Shown here: positions 36,019 through 44,709 of the stretch, one piece after another
Layout of the letters: each line of letters starts with the position of its first letter
Numbering within the stretch: the first letter of the stretch is position 1
DNA from: Comamonas sp. NLF-1-9
GTDB lineage: Bacteria > Pseudomonadota > Gammaproteobacteria > Burkholderiales > Burkholderiaceae_C
Length of the DNA stretch: 64,000 nt
Reading direction: 5' to 3'
Assembly (NCBI RefSeq): GCF_019195435.1
Contig: NZ_CP078069.1
Location: 1,860,001-1,924,000, forward strand
The notes under the pieces: generated by a model
What the model was told of the DNA's origin: nothing
Seen by the model: the letters and a program-made list of their open reading frames with translations, nothing else
Databases searched by the model: none
Position numbers and translations under genes: made by a program

Positions 36019-37632
36019 GTGACAGAGCAACAGGCCGATGTGGCCATCGTGGGGGGCGGCCTGGCGGGCATAGTGACCGCGCTGGAGCTGCTGCGCGCGG
36101 GTCGGCGCGTGGCGTTGATCGATCGCGACACGCCCGAGCGCTTCGGCGGCCTCGCGCTCTGGGCCTTTGGCGGTATGGCGCTCATCGGCACGCCGCTGCA
36201 GGCGCGCATGAAAATTCCCGACACGCCCGAGCGGGCGCTCGCCGACTGGCTGCGCTTTGCCGAACTCTCGCCCGATGACGCCTGGCCGCTCGCCTGGGCG
36301 CGCCACTATGTGGAGCATTCGCGCACCCAGGTCTACGACTGGCTGCTCTCTCACGGCCTGAAGTTCATGCCGGCGGTCAATTGGGTCGAGCGCGGCATGC
36401 ACGGCGAGGGCAACAGCCTGCCGCGCTACCACATCGTCTGGGGCACTTCGCGGCACATGACACGCAGCTTGATCGCCGCGCTGCACGCCGCCGCCAACGG
36501 GCGCCTGACGTTGCTGCACCGCCAGCGCGCAACGGCGCTCGACCACGCGGGCGGGCGGCTTGCGGGCGTGCTCGCCATCGACGAAGACAGCGGCGCCCAG
36601 ACGCGCATCGCCGCGCCGGTCGTGGTGCTGGCCACGGGCGGGCTCAACGGCAGCCACGAAGAGGCGCGGCGCAACTGGCCCGCAGGCCGACCGCTGCCCG
36701 CCGCCATGCTCAACGGCGCCCACCCTTTTGCCGACGGGCGCATGCACCGCTGGGCGGCAGAGCATCTGGGCGCGCAGATCACCCACGCGGGCGAGATGTG
36801 GAATTACGCGGCCGGCATACCGCACCCCTTTCCGCACTTTGCCGGCCACGGGCTGTCGCTGATTCCGTGCAAGTCGGCGCTGTGGCTGGACCACACCGGG
36901 CGGCGCATCGGCCCCGAGCCGCTGGTGACCGGTTTTGACACGCACTGGCTGTGCCAGCGCGTGGCGGCCCAGGCCAAGCCCTGGACCTGGCAGCTCATGA
37001 ACTGGCGCATCGCCGCCAGGGAGTTCGCGATCTCGGGCGCCGAGCACAACGCGCGCATCCGCGACCGCCAGTTTCCCTCCTTCCTCAAGGAGACCCTGCT
37101 GGGCAACCATCGGCTGCTGCGCCAGATGCAGCGCGAGAGCCGCCACTTTCTCGTCGCCGACACCTTGCAGGAGCTGGCGCGGCAGATGAACCAGCTCACC
37201 GCCTCGCTCGACGTCGAGCCCGCGGTGCTGCAGGCCACGGCCGACGCCTTTGACGCCAACTTCGCGCTCGGCCACAAGCTGCAAAACGACGAGCAGATCC
37301 GCCGCATCCTGCACGCGCGCCAGTGGGGGCCGGACCGCTTGCGCACCTGCAAGCCCGCGCCGCTGCAAAAGCCGGGCAGTGGCCCCTTCATCGCCATTCA
37401 AACCCAGCTCATCACGCGCAAGAGCCTGGGCGGCCTGCAGACCGACCTGCAAAGCCGCGTGCTCAGCGGCGCTGGCGCGGCCATCGACGGCCTCTACGCC
37501 GTGGGCGAGATGGCCGGTTTTGGCGGCGGCGGAGCCTCTGGCCGCCGCTCGCTCGAAGGCACTTTCCTGCCCGGCTGCATCCTCACCGCGCAGGCGGCTG
37601 CGCGCAGCATCACCACGGGAGCCGCCGCATGA
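36019..37632 (+). CDS. FAD-binding dehydrogenase (fumarate reductase/KstD superfamily, COG3573-like)
   Basis: 537 residues from GTG 36019, which has AGGAGG 8 nt upstream. The N-terminal Rossmann motif is ADVAIVGGGLAGIVTALELLRAG. The middle has VNWVERGMHGEGNSLPRYHIVWGTSRHMT, and the C-terminal FAD segment is VGEMAGFGGGGASGRRSLEGTFLPGCI. No signal peptide, so cytoplasmic. Related proteins are annotated as predicted oxidoreductases with few characterised. It is the first gene of an operon with a 2-hydroxyacid oxidase, a GMC enzyme, an SDR and a ThDP decarboxylase. Confidence 0.87.
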   Translation: MTEQQADVAIVGGGLAGIVTALELLRAGRRVALIDRDTPERFGGLALWAFGGMALIGTPLQARMKIPDTPERALADWLRFAELSPDDAWPLAWARHYVEHSRTQVYDWLLSHGLKFMPAVNWVERGMHGEGNSLPRYHIVWGTSRHMTRSLIAALHAAANGRLTLLHRQRATALDHAGGRLAGVLAIDEDSGAQTRIAAPVVVLATGGLNGSHEEARRNWPAGRPLPAAMLNGAHPFADGRMHRWAAEHLGAQITHAGEMWNYAAGIPHPFPHFAGHGLSLIPCKSALWLDHTGRRIGPEPLVTGFDTHWLCQRVAAQAKPWTWQLMNWRIAAREFAISGAEHNARIRDRQFPSFLKETLLGNHRLLRQMQRESRHFLVADTLQELARQMNQLTASLDVEPAVLQATADAFDANFALGHKLQNDEQIRRILHARQWGPDRLRTCKPAPLQKPGSGPFIAIQTQLITRKSLGGLQTDLQSRVLSGAGAAIDGLYAVGEMAGFGGGGASGRRSLEGTFLPGCILTAQAAARSITTGAAA

Positions 37633-38783
37633 GCCTGGCCTACCCCGCCACCACGGACGACTGGCAGCGCCTGGCGCGCCGGCGCCTGCCACGCTTTTAC
37701 GCCGACTACATCGACGGCGGCGCAGGCGCGGAGCACACGCTCGCGGCCAACGTGCAGGCCTTTGCCGCGCTGCGCCTGCGCCAGCGCGTGCTCGTGGATG
37801 TGACGCAGGTCAGCACGCACACGCGCATCGCCGGGGAAGACTGCGCGCTGCCGCTGGCGCTGGCGCCCGTGGGCCTGGCCGGCATGGCCGCAGCGCGCGG
37901 CGAGGTGCAGGCGGCGCGCGCCGCCCAGGCCGCGGGCGTGCCCTTCACGCTGTCCACGGTCGGCATCTGCCCCCTGAGCGAAGTAGCTGCGGCCACGCGC
38001 GCACCGTTCTGGTTCCAGCTCTACATGCTGCGCGACCGCAGCGCAGTGCAGGCGCTGCTGCAAGACGCCTGGACGAGCGGCTGCCGCACGCTGGTCTTCA
38101 CCGTCGACCTGCCGGTGACCGGCCTGCGCTGGCGCGACGTGCGCCACGGCCTGGCCGACGCCGGCGCGCGTCCCGCGCTCATCAAGGCCTGGCAGGTGCT
38201 TGCGCGCCCGGGCTGGGTGCGTCGCGTGGCGCTCGGGGGCAAGCCGCTCACCTTTGGCAACCTGGCGGCGCAGGTGCCGGGCGCGCGCGACCTCAACGCC
38301 TTTCGCGCCTGGGTGGACGCGCAGTTCGACCCGAGCGTGACCTGGCAAGACATCGCCTGGCTGCGCCAGCAATGGAAGGGGCGGCTGCTGCTCAAGGGCA
38401 TCCTCAGCGCCGAGGACGCGCAGGCCGCAGTGGATGCGGGCGCCGATGGCATCGTCGTCTCCAACCACGGCGGGCGCCAGCTCGATGCCGCCCCGGCCAC
38501 CGCGAGCGTCCTGCCCGCCATCGCGCAGGCCGTGGGCGGGCGCACCGAGCTGCTGGTCGACGGCGGCATCCGCAGCGGCGTGGACGTGTTCAAGGCGCTG
38601 GCGCTGGGCGCGCACGGCGTGCTCATCGGCCGCCCCTGGGTCTGGGCGCTGGCCGCGGGCGGCGAGGCCGGCGTCGCCCGGCTGCTGGCCCACTGGCAGC
38701 GCGAGTTACGCACCACCATGATGCTGACGGGGGTAGGCCGGCTGCAGGACATCGACGCTGCCTGCCTTGAACGAATTTCTTGA
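37629..38783 (+). CDS. FMN-dependent alpha-hydroxy-acid oxidase/dehydrogenase
   Basis: 384-residue TIM-barrel flavoprotein of the LldD/mandelate dehydrogenase/glycolate oxidase family; oxidises a 2-hydroxyacid to the 2-oxoacid. Key residues are K256 (LLLKGILS), catalytic H280 and R283 (VSNHGGRQLD), with the phosphate-binding DGGIRSGVDVFKALALGAHGVLIGRP. The usual active-site tyrosines align with FYADYIDGGA (Y24/Y27) and FQLYMLRDR (Y132). ATG 37629 overlaps the preceding stop. The overlapping context with a benzoylformate decarboxylase-like enzyme favours an aromatic or branched hydroxyacid over lactate, but this is inference. Confidence 0.92.
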   Translation: MSLAYPATTDDWQRLARRRLPRFYADYIDGGAGAEHTLAANVQAFAALRLRQRVLVDVTQVSTHTRIAGEDCALPLALAPVGLAGMAAARGEVQAARAAQAAGVPFTLSTVGICPLSEVAAATRAPFWFQLYMLRDRSAVQALLQDAWTSGCRTLVFTVDLPVTGLRWRDVRHGLADAGARPALIKAWQVLARPGWVRRVALGGKPLTFGNLAAQVPGARDLNAFRAWVDAQFDPSVTWQDIAWLRQQWKGRLLLKGILSAEDAQAAVDAGADGIVVSNHGGRQLDAAPATASVLPAIAQAVGGRTELLVDGGIRSGVDVFKALALGAHGVLIGRPWVWALAAGGEAGVARLLAHWQRELRTTMMLTGVGRLQDIDAACLERIS

Positions 38784-38830
38784 AACAAATCGGGCTCTAG
38801 CGCTTGCGGGATCTGCGATGACAGCTATCA
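38777..38830 (+). repeat. Interspersed repeat at the GMC oxidoreductase start
   Basis: TTCTTGAAACAAATCGGGCTCTAGCGC...GATGACAGCTATCAA, matching the 24827 copy at both ends. It contains the last codons of the hydroxyacid oxidase and the probable ATG (38818) of the next gene. Confidence 0.8.
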
Positions 38831-40452
38831 ATAGTGAAGAAACCAAGGCCTTCGACTTCATCATCGTCGGCGCTGGCTCCGCGGGCTGCGTGCTGGCCCG
38901 GCGCCTGAGCGAGAACCCGGCGCACAGCGTCTGCCTGCTCGAGGCGGGCGGGCGTGACGACAGCCTGCTGATTCGTGCACCCCTGGGCTTCGTCGCCGAG
39001 GCGCGGGTCAAGAAGAACTCCATCCACTACCACACCGAGCCCCAGCCGGGGCTCAATGGCCGCCGCGGTTTTCAGCCGCGCGGACGGGTGCTGGGCGGCT
39101 CCAGCGCGGTCAACGCCATGATTTATTGCCGCGGCCACGCCAGCGACTACGACGGCTGGGCCCGGCTGGGCAACCCGGGCTGGGACTACGCCAGCGTGCT
39201 GCCGCTGTTCAAGCGGGCCGAGGACAGCGCCTGCTTTGGCGAGGACGACTACCACGGCGCGGGCGGCCCGCTGGGCGTGGACTGGCTGCGCAGCCGCTTT
39301 CCCACCACGCAGGCCTTTTTGCGCGCCTGCGAGGCGCAGGGCGTCGCGCCCACGCCCGACTACAACGGCGCGCAGCAGGAAGGCTGCTGGCGCGCCCAGG
39401 TGACGCAGCGCGGCGGCGAGCGCTGCAGCGCGGCAGCGGCCTACCTCACGCCGGCGGTGCGCCAGCGGCCCAACCTCGCCATCCTCACCCGGGCCCAGGC
39501 GCTGCACATCGTCTGGGAAGGGCGGCGCGCGGCCGGCGTGCGCATAGACCGCGGCGGGCAGCAAAGCGTGCTGCGCGCGCGGCGCGAGATCATCCTGTCG
39601 AGCGGTGCCTACGGCTCACCCCAGTTGCTGCTGTGCTCGGGCGTGGGCGCGGCCGATGCGCTGCAGGCGCTGGGCATTGCGCCGGTGCATGCGCTGGCGG
39701 GCGTGGGGCGCAACCTGCAGGACCATCTCACCGCATCGCTCAACTGGCGCGGCCTGCGCGGCGACGCCGGCCTTGGCATGTGCCATTCGGGCGCGCTGCA
39801 GCTGCTGCTTGGCATGCACGAATGGCGCCGCCAGCGCAGCGGCTGCATCACCAGCAACGTGGCCGAGGCCGGCGCCTTTTTCGCGACCGAGCCAGGGCTG
39901 CCCGCCAGCGACATCGAGCTGGAATTCGTCGTCGCCATCGTCGACGACCACAGCCGCAAGGCCCACTGGGGCCATGGCTTCGGTCTGCACGTGACGCTGC
40001 TGCGCCCCAGGAGCCGCGGCAGCGTCAGCATCGCCAGTGCCGACGCGCGCCAGGCGCCGCGCATCGATCCACAGTATTTCAGCGACCCGGACGACCTGCC
40101 GCGCCTGGTGCGCGGCGTGCAGCGCTCGCTGGCCATCATGAACGACGAGGCGCTCGCCCCCTGGCGCGGGGCAATGCTGGCGCCGCTGTCGGCAGACGAC
40201 CCGGCGGGCATCGCCGCCCACCTGCGCGCCACGGCCGACACCGAATACCACCCCGTCGGCACCTGCGCCATGGGCCCGGCGAGCGACCCGGCGGCCGTGG
40301 TCGGCCCAGACCTGCGCGTGCACGGCCTGGCGGGCCTGCGCGTGGCCGATGCTTCGATCATGCCGCGCATCACCAGCGGCAACACCAACGCGCCCACCAT
40401 CATGATCGGCGAGAAGGCCGCCGAGCTGATCCTGCAGGAGGACGCGCCATGA
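38818..40452 (+). CDS. GMC-family FAD oxidoreductase (choline/alcohol dehydrogenase-like)
   Basis: 544 residues from ATG 38818. FAD motif DFIIVGAGSAGCVLARRLSE near residue 11, GMC signature 1 region GRVLGGSSAVNAMIYCRG, signature 2 SSGAYGSPQLLLCSGVG, and the catalytic region EYHPVGTCAMG with H478 and ITSGNTNAPTIMIGEKAAE. Oxidises a primary alcohol or polyol to the aldehyde. The ATG lies inside an interspersed repeat; an in-frame TTG at 38767 could extend it by 17 residues. No secretion signal. Overlaps the SDR gene by 4 bp. Confidence 0.92.
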   Translation: MTAINSEETKAFDFIIVGAGSAGCVLARRLSENPAHSVCLLEAGGRDDSLLIRAPLGFVAEARVKKNSIHYHTEPQPGLNGRRGFQPRGRVLGGSSAVNAMIYCRGHASDYDGWARLGNPGWDYASVLPLFKRAEDSACFGEDDYHGAGGPLGVDWLRSRFPTTQAFLRACEAQGVAPTPDYNGAQQEGCWRAQVTQRGGERCSAAAAYLTPAVRQRPNLAILTRAQALHIVWEGRRAAGVRIDRGGQQSVLRARREIILSSGAYGSPQLLLCSGVGAADALQALGIAPVHALAGVGRNLQDHLTASLNWRGLRGDAGLGMCHSGALQLLLGMHEWRRQRSGCITSNVAEAGAFFATEPGLPASDIELEFVVAIVDDHSRKAHWGHGFGLHVTLLRPRSRGSVSIASADARQAPRIDPQYFSDPDDLPRLVRGVQRSLAIMNDEALAPWRGAMLAPLSADDPAGIAAHLRATADTEYHPVGTCAMGPASDPAAVVGPDLRVHGLAGLRVADASIMPRITSGNTNAPTIMIGEKAAELILQEDAP

Positions 40453-41282
40453 ACTACCGCTGGAAAAAAGGCCCGCCGCGCACCGTCTTCATCAGCGGCG
40501 CCAGCAGCGGCATAGGCCGGGCGATGGCGCTGGAGCTGGCACGCGAAGGCGTCAACATCGCGCTCTTCAACCGCAGCGGCGCGCCCGAGGTGCTCGAAGA
40601 ACTGCGCGCAGCGGCGCGCGACCCCGCGCAACGCTTTGTCTCGCTGGCTGCGGACGTGGCGCAACCCGATTCGATCACGCAGGCAGTAGCGCAGGCAGTG
40701 GCACAGATCGGCCCGCCCGACCTGGCGATCAATTCGGCGGGCGTCATCAACGCGCTGCCGTTCGACCAGGCGAGGGCGCAGGATTTTGACCGCGTGATCG
40801 ACATCAACCTCAAGGGCTCGCGCCACTTCGCCGCTGCGGTGCTCATGCACATGCAGGCGGGCAGCCACCTGGTGCTGGTCGCCTCGCTCGCCGCGCTCAC
40901 CGGCAATTTTGCCTACACCGCCTACTGCGCCTCCAAGTTCGGCGTGCGCGGCCTGGCCGAGGCGCTGCGCTACGAGCTCAGGCTCAAGCACATGGACCTG
41001 AGCCTGTGCTGCCCCGGCGAGATCATGACCCCCATGGTGGAAGAAGAAAAACGCCAGCAGCACCCGGTTTCGGCCGCGCTCAAGGCCTTTGCCGGCAGTG
41101 CCCGGCTGGAGGATTCCGTGCCCGCCCTGCTGCGCGGCATTGCGCGGCGCGAGTTCGAGATCATCGATTCGCCGCGCGCGCGCCTGACGGCCTTCTTGTC
41201 GCGCCACACCCCGCGCCTGTCGCGCGCCGTGGGCGACGCAATAGCCCGGCGCGCCGGCCGGCGCATGCAGGCACGACCGTAA
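40449..41282 (+). CDS. Short-chain dehydrogenase/reductase
   Basis: 277 residues. Cofactor motif TVFISGASSGIGRAMALEL, DVAQPDS, NSAGV and the catalytic set VASLAAL (Ser) with Y159/K163 in AYCASK, then CCPGEIMTPMVEEE. Classical SDR of the ketone/alcohol type, NAD(P)-dependent. It starts on the GMC stop codon (ATGA), and 29 bp separate it from the ThDP enzyme. Substrate presumably an intermediate or by-product of the same pathway. Confidence 0.9.
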   Translation: MNYRWKKGPPRTVFISGASSGIGRAMALELAREGVNIALFNRSGAPEVLEELRAAARDPAQRFVSLAADVAQPDSITQAVAQAVAQIGPPDLAINSAGVINALPFDQARAQDFDRVIDINLKGSRHFAAAVLMHMQAGSHLVLVASLAALTGNFAYTAYCASKFGVRGLAEALRYELRLKHMDLSLCCPGEIMTPMVEEEKRQQHPVSAALKAFAGSARLEDSVPALLRGIARREFEIIDSPRARLTAFLSRHTPRLSRAVGDAIARRAGRRMQARP

Positions 41283-41311
41283 TTCGACCCCCCGCACAGG
41301 AACGCATACCC

Positions 41312-42970
41312 ATGAACGGAGCCCACGCCCTGATCCAGACCCTGGCCGACGCCGGCATCGAAGTGGTCTTCACCAACCCCGGCACTTCGGAGATGCACTT
41401 CGTCGCCGCACTCGATGACGAGCCGCGCCTGCGCGCCGTGCTCGCGCTGTTCGAGGGCGTGGCCACCGGGGCGGCCGACGGCTACGCGCGCATGGCCGGC
41501 AAGCCCGCGGCCACGCTCTTGCACCTGGGCTGCGGCCTGGGCAATGGCCTGGCCAATCTGCACAACGCAAGAAAGGGCAAGGTGCCGGTGCTTAACATCG
41601 TGGGCGACCACGCTACGCACCACGTCAAATACGACGCACAACTGCAGTCGGACATAGAAACCGTGGCGCGCAATGTCTCGCCGGGCTTCGTGCGCACCGC
41701 CGCCAGCACCGCGGCGCTGGCGCAGGACGCGGTGGACGCGCTGGTCGCGGCGCGCGGCCTGCCCGGGCAGGTGGCCACGCTGATCCTGCCGGCCGACGTC
41801 TCCTGGAGCGAAGGCGGCGTGCCCTGCGCCGCCCCGCCGGCAAGCCCGGCGCCGCCGGCCGATGCGCAGACGCTGGCGCAGATCGCCGACCTGCTGCGCT
41901 CGGGCCAGCCGGTAGCGCTACTGCTCGGTGGCCAGGCCTTGCTTGAGCCGGGCCTAATGGCCGCCGCGCGCATCGCCGCGCAGGCGGGCGCAAAACTGTT
42001 TGCCGAATGCTTTCCCACGCGCATGGAGCGCGGCGCCGGCCTGCCGGCGCCGGAGCGCATCGCCTACCTGGCCGAGCTTGCGAGCGTGCAGCTTGCGCCC
42101 TTCAAGCACCTGGTGCTGGTGGACGCCAAGAGCCCGGTCTCCTTCTTCGCCTACCCCGGCAAGCAAAGCGACCTGGTGCCGGGCGGCTGCACCGTGCACA
42201 CCCTGGCCAGCCCCGCGCAGGACGCCATCGCCAGCCTGCAGGCGCTGGCCACTGCCCTGGGCGCCGATGGCAGCGCACCGGCGCTGCAGCCGGCGCGCGC
42301 CCCCGGGCGCCCGCGCGGCCGGCTCAGCGCGCCCAAGGTCTGCAAGGCCGTCGGCCACCTGCTGCCCGAGCGCGCCATCGTCATCGACGAAGCCATCACC
42401 AGCGGCCTGATGCTGGGCGTGATGACCGCAGGCAGCCCGCGCCACGACCTGATCACGCTGACCGGCGGCGCCATAGGCCAGGGCCTGCCCAACGCCGTGG
42501 GCGCGGCCATCGCCTGCCCCGACCGGCCGGTCATCGCCTTGGTGGGCGACGGCAGCAGCATGTACACCATCCAGGCGCTGTGGACCATGGCGCGCGAAGG
42601 CCTGAACGTGACCACCGTCGTCTTCAACAACGCCAGCTACTCGGTGCTCAACGTGGAACTGGAGCGCGTGGGCGCGACCGGCGGCGGCGGCCCCAAGGCG
42701 CGCGCCCAGCTCGATCTGCAGGGCCCGGGGCTGAACTTCGCGCAGCTCGCCCAGGGCATGGGCGTGCACGCGGTGCGCACGGATACCGCCGAGGGCTTTT
42801 GCCGCGCCTTTGAATACGCGCTGGCCCAGCCCGGCCCGCATCTGATCGAGGCGCTGGTGCCCGAGTCGCTCGCCGGCGCCAAACGCCGCGTACTGCCCTG
42901 GATGCTGCGCGCCCTGCCCAGCCTGCCGCCGGCGATGGCGCTGGCGATCAAGCGCAAGATTGCGCCGTGA
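41312..42970 (+). CDS. ThDP-dependent 2-oxoacid decarboxylase (benzoylformate decarboxylase/acetolactate synthase superfamily)
   Basis: 552 residues. N-terminal FTNPGTSEMHFVAALDD, cofactor-activating E48 in FEGVATGAADGYARM, and H71 (LLHLGCGLGNGL) align with the active-site motifs of benzoylformate decarboxylase (NPGS, H70). The C-terminal ThDP/Mg motif is VGDGSSMYTIQALWTMAREGLNVTTVVFNN. No regulatory subunit gene is near, so true acetolactate synthase is unlikely although databases may label it so. Following a 2-hydroxyacid oxidase in one operon, it would decarboxylate the resulting 2-oxoacid to an aldehyde. Confidence 0.88.
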   Translation: MNGAHALIQTLADAGIEVVFTNPGTSEMHFVAALDDEPRLRAVLALFEGVATGAADGYARMAGKPAATLLHLGCGLGNGLANLHNARKGKVPVLNIVGDHATHHVKYDAQLQSDIETVARNVSPGFVRTAASTAALAQDAVDALVAARGLPGQVATLILPADVSWSEGGVPCAAPPASPAPPADAQTLAQIADLLRSGQPVALLLGGQALLEPGLMAAARIAAQAGAKLFAECFPTRMERGAGLPAPERIAYLAELASVQLAPFKHLVLVDAKSPVSFFAYPGKQSDLVPGGCTVHTLASPAQDAIASLQALATALGADGSAPALQPARAPGRPRGRLSAPKVCKAVGHLLPERAIVIDEAITSGLMLGVMTAGSPRHDLITLTGGAIGQGLPNAVGAAIACPDRPVIALVGDGSSMYTIQALWTMAREGLNVTTVVFNNASYSVLNVELERVGATGGGGPKARAQLDLQGPGLNFAQLAQGMGVHAVRTDTAEGFCRAFEYALAQPGPHLIEALVPESLAGAKRRVLPWMLRALPSLPPAMALAIKRKIAP

Positions 42971-42981
42971 TGCAGCGCATG

Positions 42982-43008
42982 CCCTGTGGGAGCGCCTTCA
43001 GCCGCGCA
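42982..43008 (+). repeat. REP-like palindromic element
   Basis: CCTGTGGGAGCGCCTTCAGCCGCG resembles the REP sequences (TGTGGGAGCGGCTTCAGCCGCGA type) of pseudomonads and other proteobacteria. Single copy in this window, in the 94-bp gap between two convergent genes. Confidence 0.4.
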
Positions 43009-43064
43009 GGACCCAGCCAGAATTGGCGCCGAATGCCTGGGCCGCAGAAGCCCGCCCCGCACCC

Positions 43065-43553
43065 CTATTGGGCGGAAGCGGCATCCTCGTGGCTGCCCGA
43101 GCGGCGCACGCGTCCGTCGGGCCCGAAGGTGACGGTAAACACCATGGCGCGCGTCGGGCCGTCGAGCCACTTCCAGTCCCAGTCGGTTTCGCGCGTGAGC
43201 TCGTAAGTGAGCTTGCGCGCGGGCTGGCCCAGCAGGCGGCGCACGCTGAGCATGTCGGCGCCCGGCTGTACCCGGGCAAAGTTCTCGGGCACCAGCACCT
43301 GGCGGGTCTGGCGCAGCGTGCCGCCGGGCGCCAGCGTGATCATGTAGTTGACGTGGCCCTCGGGCTGGCGGTTGTACTCGAAGGTGCGCGCGCCATCGGC
43401 CTCCGGCCAGATGTGCTCGGGCGCGCCAAAGCGGGCACGCACGTCGGCTTCGGTGGAAACGCCTTCGTGCAGCTCGGCCAGGCTTTGCTGGTCGCATGCC
43501 GCCAGGGTGATACACGCGCCCGCCAGGGCCGTCAGCAGTGCCATCGTGCGCAT
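43065..43553 (-). CDS. BamE/SmpA-like outer-membrane lipoprotein
   Basis: 162 residues with a lipoprotein signal peptide and lipobox LAAC (Cys20). The mature part has two BLIP-like repeats typical of SmpA/OmlA: LHEGVSTEADVRARFGAPEHIW and VQPGADMLSVRRLLGQPARKL. It is an accessory of the Bam machinery or a paralogue; it lacks the classical BamE gene context, so the role is inferred from fold only. Divergent from the DUF3460 gene. Confidence 0.8.
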   Translation of the reverse strand: MRTMALLTALAGACITLAACDQQSLAELHEGVSTEADVRARFGAPEHIWPEADGARTFEYNRQPEGHVNYMITLAPGGTLRQTRQVLVPENFARVQPGADMLSVRRLLGQPARKLTYELTRETDWDWKWLDGPTRAMVFTVTFGPDGRVRRSGSHEDAASAQ

Positions 43554-43605
43554 GGGAGCCTCTGTTTGAATCAGTAAAATGGCGTATTACCGGAGGTTGC
43601 CAGTC

Positions 43606-43836
43606 ATGTATCTTATTCGCCGCCCGGACTACCAGTCCGACACCACGCAGTTCATCCAGCAACTGCGCGAGAAGAAGCCGGGCCTGGAAGAGCGCCAGTT
43701 CCAGGGCCGCGAACTGCTGTGGGACAAGGACGTGGACCGCGAGCTCTGGCAAGACCTGCAAAAAGCCCGCCTGCGCCAGAAGGCCTACGTCTACTACTCC
43801 TTCGACGAAAACGGCTACGACTCCATCCCGACTTGA
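43606..43836 (+). CDS. DUF3460 family protein
   Basis: 76 residues, acidic and basic mixed, no membrane segment: YLIRRPDYQSDTTQFIQQL, QFQGRELLWDKDVDRELWQDLQKARLRQKAYVYY. This small family is found in betaproteobacteria, generally just before scpA. RBS GGAGG is 8 nt before ATG 43606. Function unknown; conserved coupling with the condensin gene suggests a role near chromosome segregation or simply co-expression. Confidence 0.88.
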   Translation: MYLIRRPDYQSDTTQFIQQLREKKPGLEERQFQGRELLWDKDVDRELWQDLQKARLRQKAYVYYSFDENGYDSIPT

Positions 43837-43895
43837 GTCAAATTGCCCTCCAGCCCAATGCAGGCCAGCGCAGGCAGCTCTGCATTGAATAGCAT
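43837..43895 (-). repeat. Interspersed repeat between DUF3460 and scpA
   Basis: Minus strand reads ATTCAATGCAGAGCTGCCTGCGC...GGCTGGAGGGCAATTTGACTC, the same order of blocks as the glmU and gspD copies. It carries the candidate start codons of scpA. Confidence 0.65.
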
Positions 43896-44709
43896 GCCGG
43901 CGGCCGCAGACATCCCGGCGGTGGTAGACCAGGTGGCGCTGGCCAGGCTCTATGGCGAGCCGCTGTTTGCGCTGCCGCACGACTTGTACATCCCGCCCGA
44001 CGCGCTGGAAGTCTTTCTCGAGGCCTTCGAGGGGCCGCTCGATCTGCTGCTCTATCTGATACGCAAGCAGAACTTCAACATCCTCGACATCCCCATGGTC
44101 AGCGTCACGCGCCAGTACCTGGCCTATGTGGACGAAATCCGCGGGCGCAATCTGGAGCTGGCCGCCGAATACCTGCTGATGGCGGCGATGCTGATCGAGA
44201 TCAAGTCGCGCATGCTCTTGCCCACGCGGCCGGCGCAAGGCGCAGTCGAGCCCGAGGATCCGCGCGCCGATCTGGTGCGCCGCCTGCTTGAATACGAAAA
44301 ATTCAAGCTCGCCGCGCAGCAACTCAATGAGCTGCCGCAGTACGGGCGCGACTTCCTCAAGGCCCAGGTCAGCATCGAGCAAAGCCTGCAGCCGCGCTTT
44401 CCCGAAGTGACCATCGCCGACCTGCAGGCCGCCTGGGCCGAGGTGCTGGGGCGCGCCCGCCTGGTGCAGCGCCACCAGATTGCGCGTGAAGAGCTGTCGG
44501 TGCGCGAGACCATGAGCCAGGTGCTCAAACGCCTGCAGGGGCGGCGCTTTCTCAGCTTCGAGGAGGTGTTCGATCCGGCGCGCGGCGTGCCGGTGCTGGT
44601 GGTCACCTTCGTCGCGCTGCTCGAGCTGGCCAAGGAAGCGCTGATCGAGCTCACCCAGGGCGCGGCCTACGCGCCGATTTATCTGCGCCTGGCCTATACG
44701 CCGAGCTGA
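43858..44709 (+). CDS. scpA: Segregation and condensation protein A
   Basis: Kleisin subunit of the SMC-ScpAB condensin. The N-terminal kleisin motif FEGPLDLLLYLIRKQNFNILDIPMVSVTRQYLAYV, the ELAAEYLLMAAMLIEIKSRMLLP helix, and the C-terminal winged helix (FVALLELAKEALIELTQGAAYAPIYLRL) that caps the SMC head are all visible. 283 residues from ATG 43858; ATG 43894 and TTG 43843 are alternatives, all within or next to an inserted repeat that has evidently changed the N-terminus. The 3' end overlaps pgi by 16 bp, tail to tail. Confidence 0.93.
   Translation: MQASAGSSALNSMPAAADIPAVVDQVALARLYGEPLFALPHDLYIPPDALEVFLEAFEGPLDLLLYLIRKQNFNILDIPMVSVTRQYLAYVDEIRGRNLELAAEYLLMAAMLIEIKSRMLLPTRPAQGAVEPEDPRADLVRRLLEYEKFKLAAQQLNELPQYGRDFLKAQVSIEQSLQPRFPEVTIADLQAAWAEVLGRARLVQRHQIAREELSVRETMSQVLKRLQGRRFLSFEEVFDPARGVPVLVVTFVALLELAKEALIELTQGAAYAPIYLRLAYTPS

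Noticed and set aside
41312..42970. Acetolactate synthase large subunit (ilvB)
   Set aside because: No small subunit gene nearby, not in an ilv cluster, and active-site motifs are closer to benzoylformate decarboxylase.
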